The position numbers and the translations under genes are program-made. Below, piece after piece: positions 37,155-46,155 of a stretch of 64,000 nucleotides of DNA. The notes under the pieces were generated by a model, which worked only from the letters and a program-made list of their open reading frames with translations, had not been told where the DNA came from and did not search any database. The DNA comes from Streptomyces caelestis (GTDB lineage Bacteria > Actinomycetota > Actinomycetes > Streptomycetales > Streptomycetaceae), in the NCBI RefSeq assembly GCF_001279005.1, contig NZ_LGCN01000212.1, forward strand, positions 1 through 64,000. Direction: 5' to 3'. Each line of letters opens with the position of its first letter. Within the stretch, counting starts at the first letter, position 1.

Positions 37155-37436
37155 CTAGGGCTCCGGGCTGTACTGGGCCGGGAAGGCGTCGAGTCCGGAG
37201 GAGTCCGAGGAGTCCAGGAAGGCGTCGGACTCGCTGGTCAGGGGGGAGGCGTCGGCGAGCGGCGGTTCGCTGGTGAGGGGTTCGGCGTCGGGCAGCGGGG
37301 GTTCGCTGGTCAACGGGACCTCGGCGCAGGACCCTTCCGCGCTGAAGACGCAGAAGTGGAGCTCCTCGACGTCGGCGGAGGGCTCCGCCGCGGGTTTGGA
37401 CGGGGCGGGGGAAGGAACGTAGGCGGGTGCAGCCAC
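37155..37436 (-). CDS. Small acidic repeat protein coupled to malQ
   Basis: 93 aa. The GTG start at 37436 has a strong GAGGAGG site. The middle contains HFCVFSAEGSCAEV with two Cys. It then has three repeats beginning PLTSE (PLTSEPPLPDAE, PLTSEPPLADAS, PLTSESDAF), and a Ser/Asp-rich tail. It is rich in Pro, Glu and Ser and predicted disordered. It forms a two-gene operon with malQ (1-nt gap). I recognise no family and no reason for the link with the glucanotransferase. Confidence 0.75.
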   Translation of the reverse strand: MAAPAYVPSPAPSKPAAEPSADVEELHFCVFSAEGSCAEVPLTSEPPLPDAEPLTSEPPLADASPLTSESDAFLDSSDSSGLDAFPAQYSPEP

Positions 37437-37731
37437 AGATGGCCTCCTCGTCGGGCACGGCGCGGATCACGCGGGGCGTGCGGGTCGTGCGGGTTGTCTG
37501 GCAGCCCTACCCCGTGGGCGCGGCGCCAGACGCGCAAAGCCTTCCAACGTGATCCTGGTCATATTCTCTCCACTCCCTCCCCTTTCCACGGTGGGACAAA
37601 TACGCCACATCGTCCACTCTCATTGACACGTTCACCGCAGAAATGGTGGGCTCGGGTTCTCCGGTAACGGAATGGACACGGCCGCACCGGCCACCGGGCC
37701 GGGCGGCCCGTCGAGCAACCAGGAGGGCCCT

Positions 37732-40629
37732 GTGCAGCTGCGGCGTGGGAGGACGGCGAACGCCAGGAGGGCCGCCCTCGCCCTCGCCGTCCTCACCGGA
37801 ACCCTGGGCGCCGGGCCGCTGGGCGCCGTGCCCGTCGCGGTGGCCGCGCCGCCCGCGCCGGGCGCCACCACGGCCCCGGCCGCCGACACGGCGCGCACGG
37901 CGGAGCCGTCCGTGTGGCCGCGGCCCCACTCGCTGCGCGCGAACGGCGCCCCGGTCCCGGTGACCGAGGAGGTCGCCCTGGTCACGGACGCGACGGCCGA
38001 CGCGTACGCCCTCGACGCGCTCCGCGCGCTGCTGCGGGAAGCGGGCGCACGCCGGTTCACCGCCCCCGGCGCACCGGTGCCCGAGGGGGCGCTCGTGGTG
38101 CGCGTGGGCCGGGAACGCGCTTCGGCCGACCCCCGGCACGCCCTGCCCGCCGGGGGGTACGCGCTGACCGTCGGCAAGGGCGCCGTCTCCCTCTCCGGCG
38201 CGGACGGCGACGGCCAGTTCCACGCCGTGCAGACACTGCGCCAGCTGCTGCGCCCGGACGGCGCCACGCTCACCGCGGCCGTCGTCCGCGACTGGCCCGG
38301 CACCGCCGTGCGCGGCATCACCGAGGGCTTCTACGGCGTCCCGTGGACGCACGGGCAGCGGCTGGCCCAGCTGGACTTCATGGGCCGCACCAAGCAGAAC
38401 CGGTACCTCTACGCGCCCGGCGAGGACCTCCACCGGCAGGCCCGCTGGCGCGAGCCGTACCCGGCGGAGCGGCGGGCGGAGTTCCGGGAGCTGGCCGAGC
38501 GGGCGCGCGGCAACCACGTCACGCTCGGCTGGGCGGTGGCGCCGGGGCAGGCGATGTGCTTCGCCTCGGACGACGACCTGCGGGCGCTGACCCGCAAGCT
38601 CGACGCGATGTGGGCGCTGGGCTTCCGCGCCTTCCAGCTGCAGTTCCAGGACGTGAGCTACAGCGAGTGGCACTGCGGGGCGGACGCCGACCGGTTCGGG
38701 TCGGGACCCGGCGCCGCCGCCCGCGCCCAGGCGCACGTGGCGAACGCGGTGGCCCGGCACCTGGCGGAGCGTCACCCGGGCTCCGTCGCCCTGTCCCTGA
38801 TGCCCACCGAGTTCTACGAGGAGGGCTCGACGGCGTACCGGCGGGCCCTGGCGGAGGAACTGGACGCGGGCGTCGAGGTGGCGTGGACCGGGGTCGGGGT
38901 GGTGCCGCGCACCATCACGGGCGGCCAGCTGGCCGAGGCGCGGGAGGTGTTCGGGCACCCGCTGGTGACCATGGACAACTACCCGGTGAACGACTACGCC
39001 CCCGACCGGCTCTTCCTCGGCCCCTACCAGGGCCGCGAGCCGGCCGTCGCCGCGGGCTCGGCCGCGCTGCTCGCCAACGCGATGGAGCAGCCCGAGGCGT
39101 CCCGCGTCCCGCTGTTCACCGCCGCCGACTTCGCCTGGAACCCGCGCGACTACCGCCCCCAGGAGTCCTGGCGGGCCGCGATCGCCGACCTCGCCGGCGG
39201 TGACGCCCGGCGCGGGGAGGCCCTGAGCGCGCTCGCCGGGAACACCGCGTCCTCGGTGCTGGGCGGCGAGGAGTCGGCGTACCTGCGGCCGCTGATGGAG
39301 GCGTTCTGGCGGACCCGTGCGACCGCCCGCGGGACGGCCGAGACGCGGGAGGCCGGGCGGCTGCGGGCGGCCTTCGCCGTCCTGCGCGAGCTGCCCGAGC
39401 GGCTGTCCGGGACCGGGCTCGCCGCGGAGACCGGCCCGTGGTCCCAGCGGCTGGCCCGGTACGGCGAGGCGGGCGCCACCGCCCTGGACCTGCTCCGCGC
39501 GCAGCAGGGCGGGGACGCGGGCGCCGCCTGGACGGCGTACCGGCGGCTGGGCGAGCAGCGGGCGCGGCTCGCGTCCTCACGGGCGACGGTCGGCGAGGGC
39601 GTGCTGGACCCGTTCCTGAGCCGGGCGCGGAAGACGTACGAGAGCTGGGCGGGCATCGACCGCGAGCCGCCGGCGCGGCCCGGCGGCGACCGCGTCCTCG
39701 ACCTGCCGCGCGCCCGCGCGATGGACGCCGTGACGGTGCTCACCGAGCCCGGCACGGAAGGGACGGTGGAGGTCCGGGTGCCCGGTGAGGGGTGGCGCCG
39801 CCTCGGCGCGCTGTCCTCGACGGGCGCCACCGAGCTGCGGCCCGGCGACGATCCGGTGGACTCCGTCCGGGTCACCGGCGCCGACGCCTCCCGGGTGCGG
39901 CACCTGGTCCCCTGGTACGCGGACGCGCCCGCCGCCTCCCTGGGGCTGTCCGAGGACCGTGCGGACACCGACATCGGCGGCGCCCGGCGGCTGACGGTCT
40001 CGGTCGGCTCGCTGCGCCCCGACGAGGTGCGCGGCAAGTTGACCGTGACGGCGCCGAAGGGGGTCGGGGTCCGGGTGCCGAAGGACGCGCTGACCGCCCC
40101 GCGCGGCACGCCGGTGGAGGTGCCGGTCGAGGTGACCGTGGCGCCGGGCACGCCGACCGGTTCGTACGAGGTGCGGCTCGGCTTCGGCGGGGCGACCCGC
40201 ACGCTGACGGTCCACGCCGTCCCGCGCACCGCCGGCCCGGACCTGGCCCGCGCCGGGCGGGCGAGCTCCTCGGCCGACGAGACGCCCGACTTCCCGGCCG
40301 CGGCGGCGAACGACGGCGACCCGGAGACACGCTGGTCGTCGCCGGTCGAGGACGACGCCTGGTGGCAGGTCGAGCTGGAGCGCCCGGTGCGGCTGGGAAA
40401 GGTCGCGCTGCACTGGCAGGAGGCGCACCCGTCGGCGTACCGCGTGGAGGTGTCGGCGGACGGCCGCACCTGGCGCACGGCGGCGACGGTGCGGGACGGC
40501 CGCGAGGGCCGGGAGACCGTCCGCATGGACGAGCCCGGCGTCCGCCACATCCGCGTCCAGGGCGAGAAGCGCGCCACGCGGTACGGCTACTCGCTGTGGT
40601 CGGTGGAGGCGTACGCGGTCGCCCGGTGA
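37732..40629 (+). CDS. Secreted GH84 beta-N-acetylglucosaminidase/hyaluronidase with C-terminal carbohydrate-binding domain
   Basis: 965 aa. A signal peptide (ARRAALALAVLTGTLGAGPLGAVP) is followed by a GH20/84 N-terminal domain (about 60-200). The GH84 barrel carries GITEGFYGVPWTHGQRL, DNYPVND and FTAADFAWNPRDYRPQESW. A helical domain follows, and a C-terminal F5/8-type (CBM32) domain (ASSSADETPDFPAAAANDGDPETRW, WWQVELERPVRLGKV). The catalytic Asp-Asp pair of GH84 reads Gln-Asp here (LQFQDVSYSEW, Q306-D307). GTG 37732 has AGGAGGG upstream. It likely releases GlcNAc from extracellular glycans. Confidence 0.9.
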   Translation: MQLRRGRTANARRAALALAVLTGTLGAGPLGAVPVAVAAPPAPGATTAPAADTARTAEPSVWPRPHSLRANGAPVPVTEEVALVTDATADAYALDALRALLREAGARRFTAPGAPVPEGALVVRVGRERASADPRHALPAGGYALTVGKGAVSLSGADGDGQFHAVQTLRQLLRPDGATLTAAVVRDWPGTAVRGITEGFYGVPWTHGQRLAQLDFMGRTKQNRYLYAPGEDLHRQARWREPYPAERRAEFRELAERARGNHVTLGWAVAPGQAMCFASDDDLRALTRKLDAMWALGFRAFQLQFQDVSYSEWHCGADADRFGSGPGAAARAQAHVANAVARHLAERHPGSVALSLMPTEFYEEGSTAYRRALAEELDAGVEVAWTGVGVVPRTITGGQLAEAREVFGHPLVTMDNYPVNDYAPDRLFLGPYQGREPAVAAGSAALLANAMEQPEASRVPLFTAADFAWNPRDYRPQESWRAAIADLAGGDARRGEALSALAGNTASSVLGGEESAYLRPLMEAFWRTRATARGTAETREAGRLRAAFAVLRELPERLSGTGLAAETGPWSQRLARYGEAGATALDLLRAQQGGDAGAAWTAYRRLGEQRARLASSRATVGEGVLDPFLSRARKTYESWAGIDREPPARPGGDRVLDLPRARAMDAVTVLTEPGTEGTVEVRVPGEGWRRLGALSSTGATELRPGDDPVDSVRVTGADASRVRHLVPWYADAPAASLGLSEDRADTDIGGARRLTVSVGSLRPDEVRGKLTVTAPKGVGVRVPKDALTAPRGTPVEVPVEVTVAPGTPTGSYEVRLGFGGATRTLTVHAVPRTAGPDLARAGRASSSADETPDFPAAAANDGDPETRWSSPVEDDAWWQVELERPVRLGKVALHWQEAHPSAYRVEVSADGRTWRTAATVRDGREGRETVRMDEPGVRHIRVQGEKRATRYGYSLWSVEAYAVAR

Positions 40630-40695
40630 CCGGGCCCGCCACCGTCGTGCACACCGCCGTGAACCGGGAGCGCCTGAGCCGTCGATAGACGGGGT

Positions 40696-41322
40696 GTGAG
40701 ACTGTTCCGCCCCGTGGGGGGCCACCGGGAGAAGGACGGGGGTGACTCCGACGCGGCGCTGCTCGAGGCGGTCGCGGGCGGGGACCCCGCGGCGATGGCC
40801 GCGCTGTACGACCGGCACGCGGGGTGGCTGCACGCCCGGCTGAGCCGGCGCTGCTCCGATCCCGAGACCGTGCGGGAGGTGCTCCAGGACACGTTCGTCA
40901 CGGTGTGGCGTGCGGCGGACGCGCACCGCGGCGAGCAGGCCGGCGGCTGGCTGTGGACCATCGCCGCGCGGCGCCTGGTCGACGCGTTCCGGGCGCAGGA
41001 GCGGGCCGCGCGGCTGCGCACGGCGCCGATGGAGGAGGCGTGGGACGGCGGCGCGCCGGCCGGGGCCGCGTCGCCCTCCGCCGAGGACCGGGTGCTGGCG
41101 GGCCTGGAGTACGGGGACGTGGGCACCGCCCTCGACCGGATCTCGCCCGAGCTGCGGGAGGTGCTGCGCGCCACGGTCGTCGACGGGCTGAGCACCCGGG
41201 AGACCGCGCGGCTGCTGGGCATCCCTGAGGGGACCGTCAAGTCCCGTGCGACGCGCGCCCGGGCCGAGCTCCGGGCCGTCCTCGCCCGGATGAGCCCGTC
41301 GCCGATGGGAGGCCCGGCATGA
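40696..41322 (+). CDS. ECF-type RNA polymerase sigma factor
   Basis: 208 aa. Region 2 holds AAMAALYDRHAGWLHARLSRR and VLQDTFVTVWRAADAHRG; region 4 has LREVLRATVVDGLSTRETARLLGIPEGTVKSRATRARAELR. It is the first gene of a five-gene unit. Its stop overlaps the start of the zinc-finger anti-sigma gene (ATGA), which marks that gene as its regulator. GTG start at 40696; no clear ribosome site. Confidence 0.92.
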   Translation: MRLFRPVGGHREKDGGDSDAALLEAVAGGDPAAMAALYDRHAGWLHARLSRRCSDPETVREVLQDTFVTVWRAADAHRGEQAGGWLWTIAARRLVDAFRAQERAARLRTAPMEEAWDGGAPAGAASPSAEDRVLAGLEYGDVGTALDRISPELREVLRATVVDGLSTRETARLLGIPEGTVKSRATRARAELRAVLARMSPSPMGGPA

Positions 41323-42209
41323 ACGACTGGCACGCGTCCGACCACCTCATGACCCGCTACGCCGACGGCTCCCTGCCGGAGTCGGACGCCTGGTCGCTGG
41401 AGACGCACCTGGAGCGCTGCGGCGGCTGCGCGGTGCGGGTCTCGCGGGCGGTGCGCGCGACGGCGGCGGAAGCGGTCCTGGCCGAGGTCCGCGAGGCGGT
41501 CCTGGCCGAGGCGCCCGCGGCGGCGCCCGCGCCGGCGCCCGAGCGCCCCGCCGCGGCCCGGGCACACCGGTGGCCGTCCACCGGTTCGAGGGCCGTGCGC
41601 GTGCTGTGGGCCCTGGGGCCTGCCGTACGCGGCGCCTGGCTGCCCGCCGTGCTGCTCGTCGCCGTCGGCGCCGTCGCGCTCGCCCACGGGGGCGGCTTCG
41701 CCCACGCACGGCCCTGGCTGCTGGCCCTCGCCCCGGTCGTGCCGGTCGCCGGGGTCGCCCTGTCCTACGGGCCGCACGCCGACCCGATGCACGAGATCAC
41801 CGCGGCCACGCCCGCGGCCGGGCTGCGGCTGGTCCTGACGCGCACGGCCGCCGTACTGGCGGTGAGCCTGCCGCTGCTGACCCTCGCCGGGGCGCTGCTG
41901 CCGTCCACGGGCGCCCCGAACGCCGCCGCCTGGCTGCTGCCCGGTCTCGCGCTGACCCTCGCCTCCCTGGCCCTCGCCGGATACGTCGGCCTGCGCGCCG
42001 CCACGGCCGTGACCGGCGGCGCCTGGCTGTGCGCCGTCCTCGGTCCGGTGCTCACCGCACCGGGCGGGCTCACCCGTGAGCTGGGCCTGCGGCTGTCCTC
42101 GTACCTCGGCGGCGCCCCGGCGCAGGGCGGCTGGGCGGCCGCGGCCGTCCTGTCCGCCGCGCTGCTGGCCGCGCGCCGCCCCGCCTTCCACTTCCTGGAG
42201 AAGAGTTGA
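41319..42209 (+). CDS. Zinc-finger (ZAS) membrane anti-sigma factor
   Basis: 296 aa. The N-terminal 45 residues carry the zinc anti-sigma motif: H (WHASDH), then THLERCGGC, i.e. Hx3Cx2C. After an Ala/Pro linker there are about six membrane helices. ZAS domains hold ECF sigma factors inactive. A six-helix membrane part is larger than the single helix of most ZAS proteins and may couple to the adjacent transporter. It overlaps the sigma gene by 4 nt and the ABC ATPase gene by 4 nt (TTGA). Confidence 0.88.
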   Translation: MNDWHASDHLMTRYADGSLPESDAWSLETHLERCGGCAVRVSRAVRATAAEAVLAEVREAVLAEAPAAAPAPAPERPAAARAHRWPSTGSRAVRVLWALGPAVRGAWLPAVLLVAVGAVALAHGGGFAHARPWLLALAPVVPVAGVALSYGPHADPMHEITAATPAAGLRLVLTRTAAVLAVSLPLLTLAGALLPSTGAPNAAAWLLPGLALTLASLALAGYVGLRAATAVTGGAWLCAVLGPVLTAPGGLTRELGLRLSSYLGGAPAQGGWAAAAVLSAALLAARRPAFHFLEKS

Positions 42210-43027
42210 GCCCGGTTTCGCACCTCGCCTCCCGTCCCTCGCCCGGAGAACCGGCCGCCGCCGTCCGGACCGCCGGCCTGCGCGTCCGGCACCGCAGGAC
42301 CGTCGCCCTGGACTCGGTGGACCTGGACTTCGGCCCCGGCGTGCACGGTCTGCTCGGGCCGAACGGAGCCGGCAAGACCTCCCTGATCCGTGTCCTCGCC
42401 ACGGTCGCCGAGCCGTCCGGGGGCCGGGTGGAGATCCTCGGCCACGACATCCGCGACCACCGGCGGCGCGGCGAGGTCCGCCGCGGCCTGGGCTACCTGC
42501 CGCAGGACTTCGGCTACTACCCGGGCTTCACGGTGCGGGAGTTCGTCGCCTACGTGGCCTGGCTGAAGGAGATGCCCGCGGACGGCGTCCCGGCCGCGGT
42601 CGAGCGGGCCGTCGCCCGCGTCGGCCTGGCCGACCGCATCGACGCGAAGGTGCGCCGCCTGTCCGGCGGCATGATCCGGCGGGTCGGCATCGCGCAGGCC
42701 GTCGTGAACGAGCCGCCGGTGCTGCTCCTCGACGAGCCGACCGCCGGCCTGGACCCGGAGCAGCGGGTGGAGTTCCGCGAGCTGCTGCGCGAACTGGGCG
42801 TCTCGTCCACCGTCATCGTCTCCACGCACCTGGTGGAGGACGTGGCGGCGGCCTGTACGGAGGTCACCCTGGTCGACGCGGGCCGGGTCGCCTACCGGGG
42901 GACGCCGCCGTCGCTCGCCGCGCTCGGCGAGTCGGAGGGCGGCCCCGGCGACCACCCGATCGAGCGCGGCTACACGGCGGCGCTGCGGGCGCACCGCGCG
43001 TCGGCTCCAGGGGGAGCGCTCCGATGA
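42206..43027 (+). CDS. ABC transporter ATP-binding protein
   Basis: 273 aa. Walker A is GPNGAGKT, the Q-loop is LPQDFGYYPG, the signature is LSGGMIRRVGIAQ and Walker B is VLLLDEPTAGLDP; the switch His is in VSTHLVED. It belongs to the DrrA/ABC-2 export type. Start is TTG at 42206, overlapping the previous stop (TTGA), with GGAG upstream. Partner membrane subunits follow directly. Confidence 0.95.
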   Translation: MSPVSHLASRPSPGEPAAAVRTAGLRVRHRRTVALDSVDLDFGPGVHGLLGPNGAGKTSLIRVLATVAEPSGGRVEILGHDIRDHRRRGEVRRGLGYLPQDFGYYPGFTVREFVAYVAWLKEMPADGVPAAVERAVARVGLADRIDAKVRRLSGGMIRRVGIAQAVVNEPPVLLLDEPTAGLDPEQRVEFRELLRELGVSSTVIVSTHLVEDVAAACTEVTLVDAGRVAYRGTPPSLAALGESEGGPGDHPIERGYTAALRAHRASAPGGALR

Positions 43028-44364
43028 CCCTCCTGACGGAACGGGCCCCGCGGCAGCGGGTCCGGCGGCCCGGGCACCCGCTGCGGGCGGAGGCCGTGCG
43101 CGGTTTCGCCCCCTGGGCCGGAGCGGCGATGCTGCTCACGCTCGGGGTGGCGCTGGCGGTCGGGTCGGAGCGGTGGCAGGGCGGCTGGGCGGAGACCCGT
43201 GACCAGACGCACGCGGCGGCGATGCTGCTCGGCGTTCCGCTGGCCCTGGCGGCCGGCTGCTGGCAGGGCGGCCGGGAACGCAGGCGCGGCACGGGTGAGC
43301 TGCTGGCGACGGCCGTGCGCGGCCGGACGGCGGCGTTCCTCGCGTCGGCGCTGCCGGTCGCGCTGTGGCTGGCCGCCGGATACGCCGTCGCGACCGCGCT
43401 CGCGCTGCTCGCCACCTGGTACCGCGCCATGGGGGACCGGCCCCACCTGGGCACGCCGCTGGGGGACGCCGCCGTCCTGGTGTGCGCCGCGCTGACCGGG
43501 CAGGTCGTGGGCCGCCTGGTGGCCTGGCGGCCGGCGGCGCCGCTGCTGGCAGCGGCCGGATACGTCGTGCTCGGCGTCGCCGGACACGACCGCCGGGGAT
43601 CCGCTCGATACCTGTCGCCCTTCGTCGAGACCTCGTCCACCTCGGTGCCGGTGTGGTGGCAGCCCTGGGCGACGGTGGCGTGGGCGGGCGGTCTCGCGGC
43701 CGCCGCGGTCCTCGCGTACACCGCGCGCCGTCGGGCGGTCGCCCTGCTGCCGCTGGTGGCCGCGGCCGCCGCCGGCACGCTGCTCGTCCAGACCGGCGAC
43801 GGTCTGTGGCACACCGCTCCGCTCGCCCGGCGCCAGGTGTGCGACACCTCCACCACCCCGCAGATCTGCGTGAACGCCCGCTACAAGGAGCTGCTCCCCC
43901 AGGTCACCGAGGCCCTGTCCGGGATGACGGGCCGGCTGGAGGGCGTGGAGAACCTGCCGGTGCGCTTCGAGGACCTGCCGGGCCGGCCGGGGCCGGACGA
44001 GGTGGAGCTGCCGATGATCACACCGATCGGCTGGTCGGTCGTACGGGGGCGGCTCACCGATCCCGAGGAGTACGCGTGGGCGGCGGGGATGACGCTGCAG
44101 GGCCGCGGGGACTGTGACGAGGTGCCACGACGGGTGGCCCGGGCGGACGACGCCGTCGAGCACTACCTGGCCCCCAGCCCGCTGCGGCGGCAGTTCGACG
44201 AGCAGTACGCACGGGGCGACGCGGCCGAACGCGCCGCACTCCGGGAGCGGCTCGCGGCGCGCGAGCGGCTGGCGTCGATGGGGGACGAGGAGCGCCGCGC
44301 GTGGCTGTCGGCGTACTTCGCGACGCGGGACGAGTGCGGCCGGAACGGGGTGCCCGAACTGTGA
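43024..44364 (+). CDS. ABC-system membrane protein with C-terminal extracytoplasmic or soluble domain
   Basis: 446 aa. About six membrane helices occupy residues 28-260 (LTLGVALAVG, LLGVPLALAAGCWQGG, ALPVALWLAAGYAVA). They are followed by a hydrophilic domain of about 170 residues with conserved-looking Cys (RQVCDTSTTPQICVN, GDCDEV) and an acidic helical tail. It overlaps the ATPase stop by 4 nt (ATGA). The layout fits an ABC-2-like permease fused to a sensor or substrate-facing domain. No named family recognised. Confidence 0.75.
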   Translation: MTLLTERAPRQRVRRPGHPLRAEAVRGFAPWAGAAMLLTLGVALAVGSERWQGGWAETRDQTHAAAMLLGVPLALAAGCWQGGRERRRGTGELLATAVRGRTAAFLASALPVALWLAAGYAVATALALLATWYRAMGDRPHLGTPLGDAAVLVCAALTGQVVGRLVAWRPAAPLLAAAGYVVLGVAGHDRRGSARYLSPFVETSSTSVPVWWQPWATVAWAGGLAAAAVLAYTARRRAVALLPLVAAAAAGTLLVQTGDGLWHTAPLARRQVCDTSTTPQICVNARYKELLPQVTEALSGMTGRLEGVENLPVRFEDLPGRPGPDEVELPMITPIGWSVVRGRLTDPEEYAWAAGMTLQGRGDCDEVPRRVARADDAVEHYLAPSPLRRQFDEQYARGDAAERAALRERLAARERLASMGDEERRAWLSAYFATRDECGRNGVPEL

Positions 44365-44966
44365 CGCACGGCTTCCTCCTGTACGCCCGTTCGCGTGTCC
44401 TGCCGCGCACCGTGCTGGCGCTCGCCGGGACCGCCGCGGCCGCGGTCCTGGGCGCCCGGAACCTGGACGCGTACCTGGACCCGTCCCGGCAGGTCCCGGT
44501 GGTCGCGCTGGCCCCGCTGTTCGCGGCGGCGGTGATCGGCACGAGCTTGCACAGCGCGTCCGACGAGCTGGACCGCACCGCCGTACGCCCCTGGTGGCGC
44601 CGGCGCCTGGTCCATCTGCCGGCGCTGACCGGCTGCGCCGCGCTGCTGCTGGCGGCGACCGTGTACGGGCACCCCTCCCCGTTCGGCCCCGCGGCCATGG
44701 TCCGCAACACCCTGGGGTGCGTGGGCCTCACCGCGGGCGCGGCCGCCCTGCTGGGGGCCCGGCTGAGCTGGCTGCCGGTCTTCGGGTACGTCAGTGCCGT
44801 GTACCTGGGGTCGGCGAACGCGCGCGGCCGTGCGGTCCCGGTGTGGGCGTGGCCGGTGCAGCCCGCCGCGCAGCACACCGCCTGGGTGAGCGCCGTCGTG
44901 CTCCTGGTGGCGGGCACGGCGCTGTACGTCGCGCGCGGGGCACGGCCGGAGGGGCGGCGCGACTGA
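44361..44966 (+). CDS. Integral membrane protein, second permease subunit
   Basis: 201 aa, about six membrane helices (VLPRTVLALAGTAAAAVLGA, VVALAPLFAAAVIGTSL and others), very short loops. It overlaps the previous gene by 4 nt (GTGA). It probably pairs with the protein before it to form the channel for the ATPase at 42206. It is last in the operon, which ends at the hairpin at 44990-45020. Confidence 0.75.
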   Translation: MTHGFLLYARSRVLPRTVLALAGTAAAAVLGARNLDAYLDPSRQVPVVALAPLFAAAVIGTSLHSASDELDRTAVRPWWRRRLVHLPALTGCAALLLAATVYGHPSPFGPAAMVRNTLGCVGLTAGAAALLGARLSWLPVFGYVSAVYLGSANARGRAVPVWAWPVQPAAQHTAWVSAVVLLVAGTALYVARGARPEGRRD

Positions 44967-44989
44967 CGTGCCGCGCGGGAGCTCGCCAC

Positions 44990-45020
44990 GGCCCCGGGGG
45001 AACGGGGGTCCCCCGGGGCC
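44990..45020 (+). terminator. Hairpin terminator of the sigma/ABC operon
   Basis: 11-bp stem GGCCCCGGGGG and its complement with a 9-nt loop, 23 nt past the last gene of the operon. Confidence 0.75.
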
Positions 45021-45046
45021 GGGCGGCCCGGACCGGAGCCGCCACC

Positions 45047-45232
45047 GTGCTCGTCAACAGCAGCCGCACCGCCATGCACCGCACCCTGCTGAAGATCAGA
45101 CGCCTGCTCGAAGCACAGGGCATCACCATCGCGCCGGCCACCACCCCACCAGCCGCCCTGACGGCCCTCCAAGCCCAAGTCGCCACCCGAAGCAGCAGCC
45201 CCAACAGCAAGATCAAAACGGCAGGTCAATGA
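45047..45232 (+). pseudogene. Orphan coding fragment
   Basis: A short frame of about 61 codons with clear host-like third-position bias. It reads VLVNSSRTAMHRTLLKIRRL, then EAQGITIAPATTPPAAL and a polar tail ending KIKTAGQ. No ribosome site or upstream domain is present. It may be the 3' end of a lost gene (possibly mobile-element derived) at the edge of the accessory region. It overlaps the end of the lipoprotein gene by 7 nt in antisense. Low certainty. Confidence 0.35.
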
Positions 45233-46155
45233 TCGGCAAGCCCTTGGGTCCAGCTCGGCGACAGCCCGTTGGGCTCTCCGTACGACACTGGCCGACCGGT
45301 GAAGGCATCCAGGAGGACGCGGTCATCGAGCGGCTTCCGCAGTTCCACCTTCACGCTCTGTTCGATCATGTCGGTGCGGCAGGGACCGCTCCGTGCCCCT
45401 GCGATGGAGGCGTACAGCACTACGCTCTCGTCCGTCTCGAGCACCTTCACGACGGGGCCGTCGTCGCAGGCTCCGTGCGTGGCCTTCACCGTGAGGGACT
45501 GGCCGTCCATCGCAGTCCCGGCCAGCCGGGCGACACGCCTGAGACCGCCGGCAGACCCTTGCCGAGCCGCTTCGACCGGCGGCTTGGGAAGCTTTGACGG
45601 GGTGACGGCGACACGCTTGAGCGGGGCGTCGTAGCCCTCGAGCGTGAACAACCAGGCGGGAACGGTCGCCGTGCCTCGGCTCGTGGTGATCGTCGTTTCG
45701 CCGAGCCTCGCTCCCGTCACGGTCAGCCGGGGTCCCTCACTGCGGCCCAGGGCAAACGACCGGTACGCCTTCTTCGCCCCCATCAGGGGACGGCTCAGGG
45801 TGTCTCCGCTCGCCCACTCCACCTTCCCGGGCACGGTCGCGGTGGTCGGCAGATCTCCACGCAAGACGAAGTTCTCGGTCTCGTAGGCCCGCTCGTCCGC
45901 CTCGGTGAGCCAGCCGGATTCCGGCGTCTGCACCGCGTCGGACATCGGGTGGTAACCCTGGCTCCAGGCAGTCGCGGCCGCGGACCCCTGCCACGCGTCG
46001 GCCACTTCACGAGCGCGCCTCTCCTGCTTCTGCGGCGACCGACTGTTCGCATGGTCGTCGTCGGCGCCCCGATCATCGCCGCAACCGGCAAGGAGGCAGA
46101 CACCCAGGAGGGGCGCGAGCAGCAGGCTGGCGAGACGCTTCGCTTGCGTGTTCAT
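45226..46155 (-). CDS. Secreted lipoprotein
   Basis: 309 aa. The lipoprotein signal (KRLASLLLAPLLGVCLLAGC) has a good lipobox with Cys25. The mature part opens with an acidic Asp-rich linker. It continues as about 270 residues with scattered Cys (HGACDDG, SGPCRTD), likely a beta-rich domain. ATG at 46155 has AGGGAA upstream; the frame is open further up without a ribosome site. No family recognised. GC content and codon use are slightly lower than in the core genes, in keeping with an accessory region. Confidence 0.8.
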   Translation of the reverse strand: MNTQAKRLASLLLAPLLGVCLLAGCGDDRGADDDHANSRSPQKQERRAREVADAWQGSAAATAWSQGYHPMSDAVQTPESGWLTEADERAYETENFVLRGDLPTTATVPGKVEWASGDTLSRPLMGAKKAYRSFALGRSEGPRLTVTGARLGETTITTSRGTATVPAWLFTLEGYDAPLKRVAVTPSKLPKPPVEAARQGSAGGLRRVARLAGTAMDGQSLTVKATHGACDDGPVVKVLETDESVVLYASIAGARSGPCRTDMIEQSVKVELRKPLDDRVLLDAFTGRPVSYGEPNGLSPSWTQGLADH

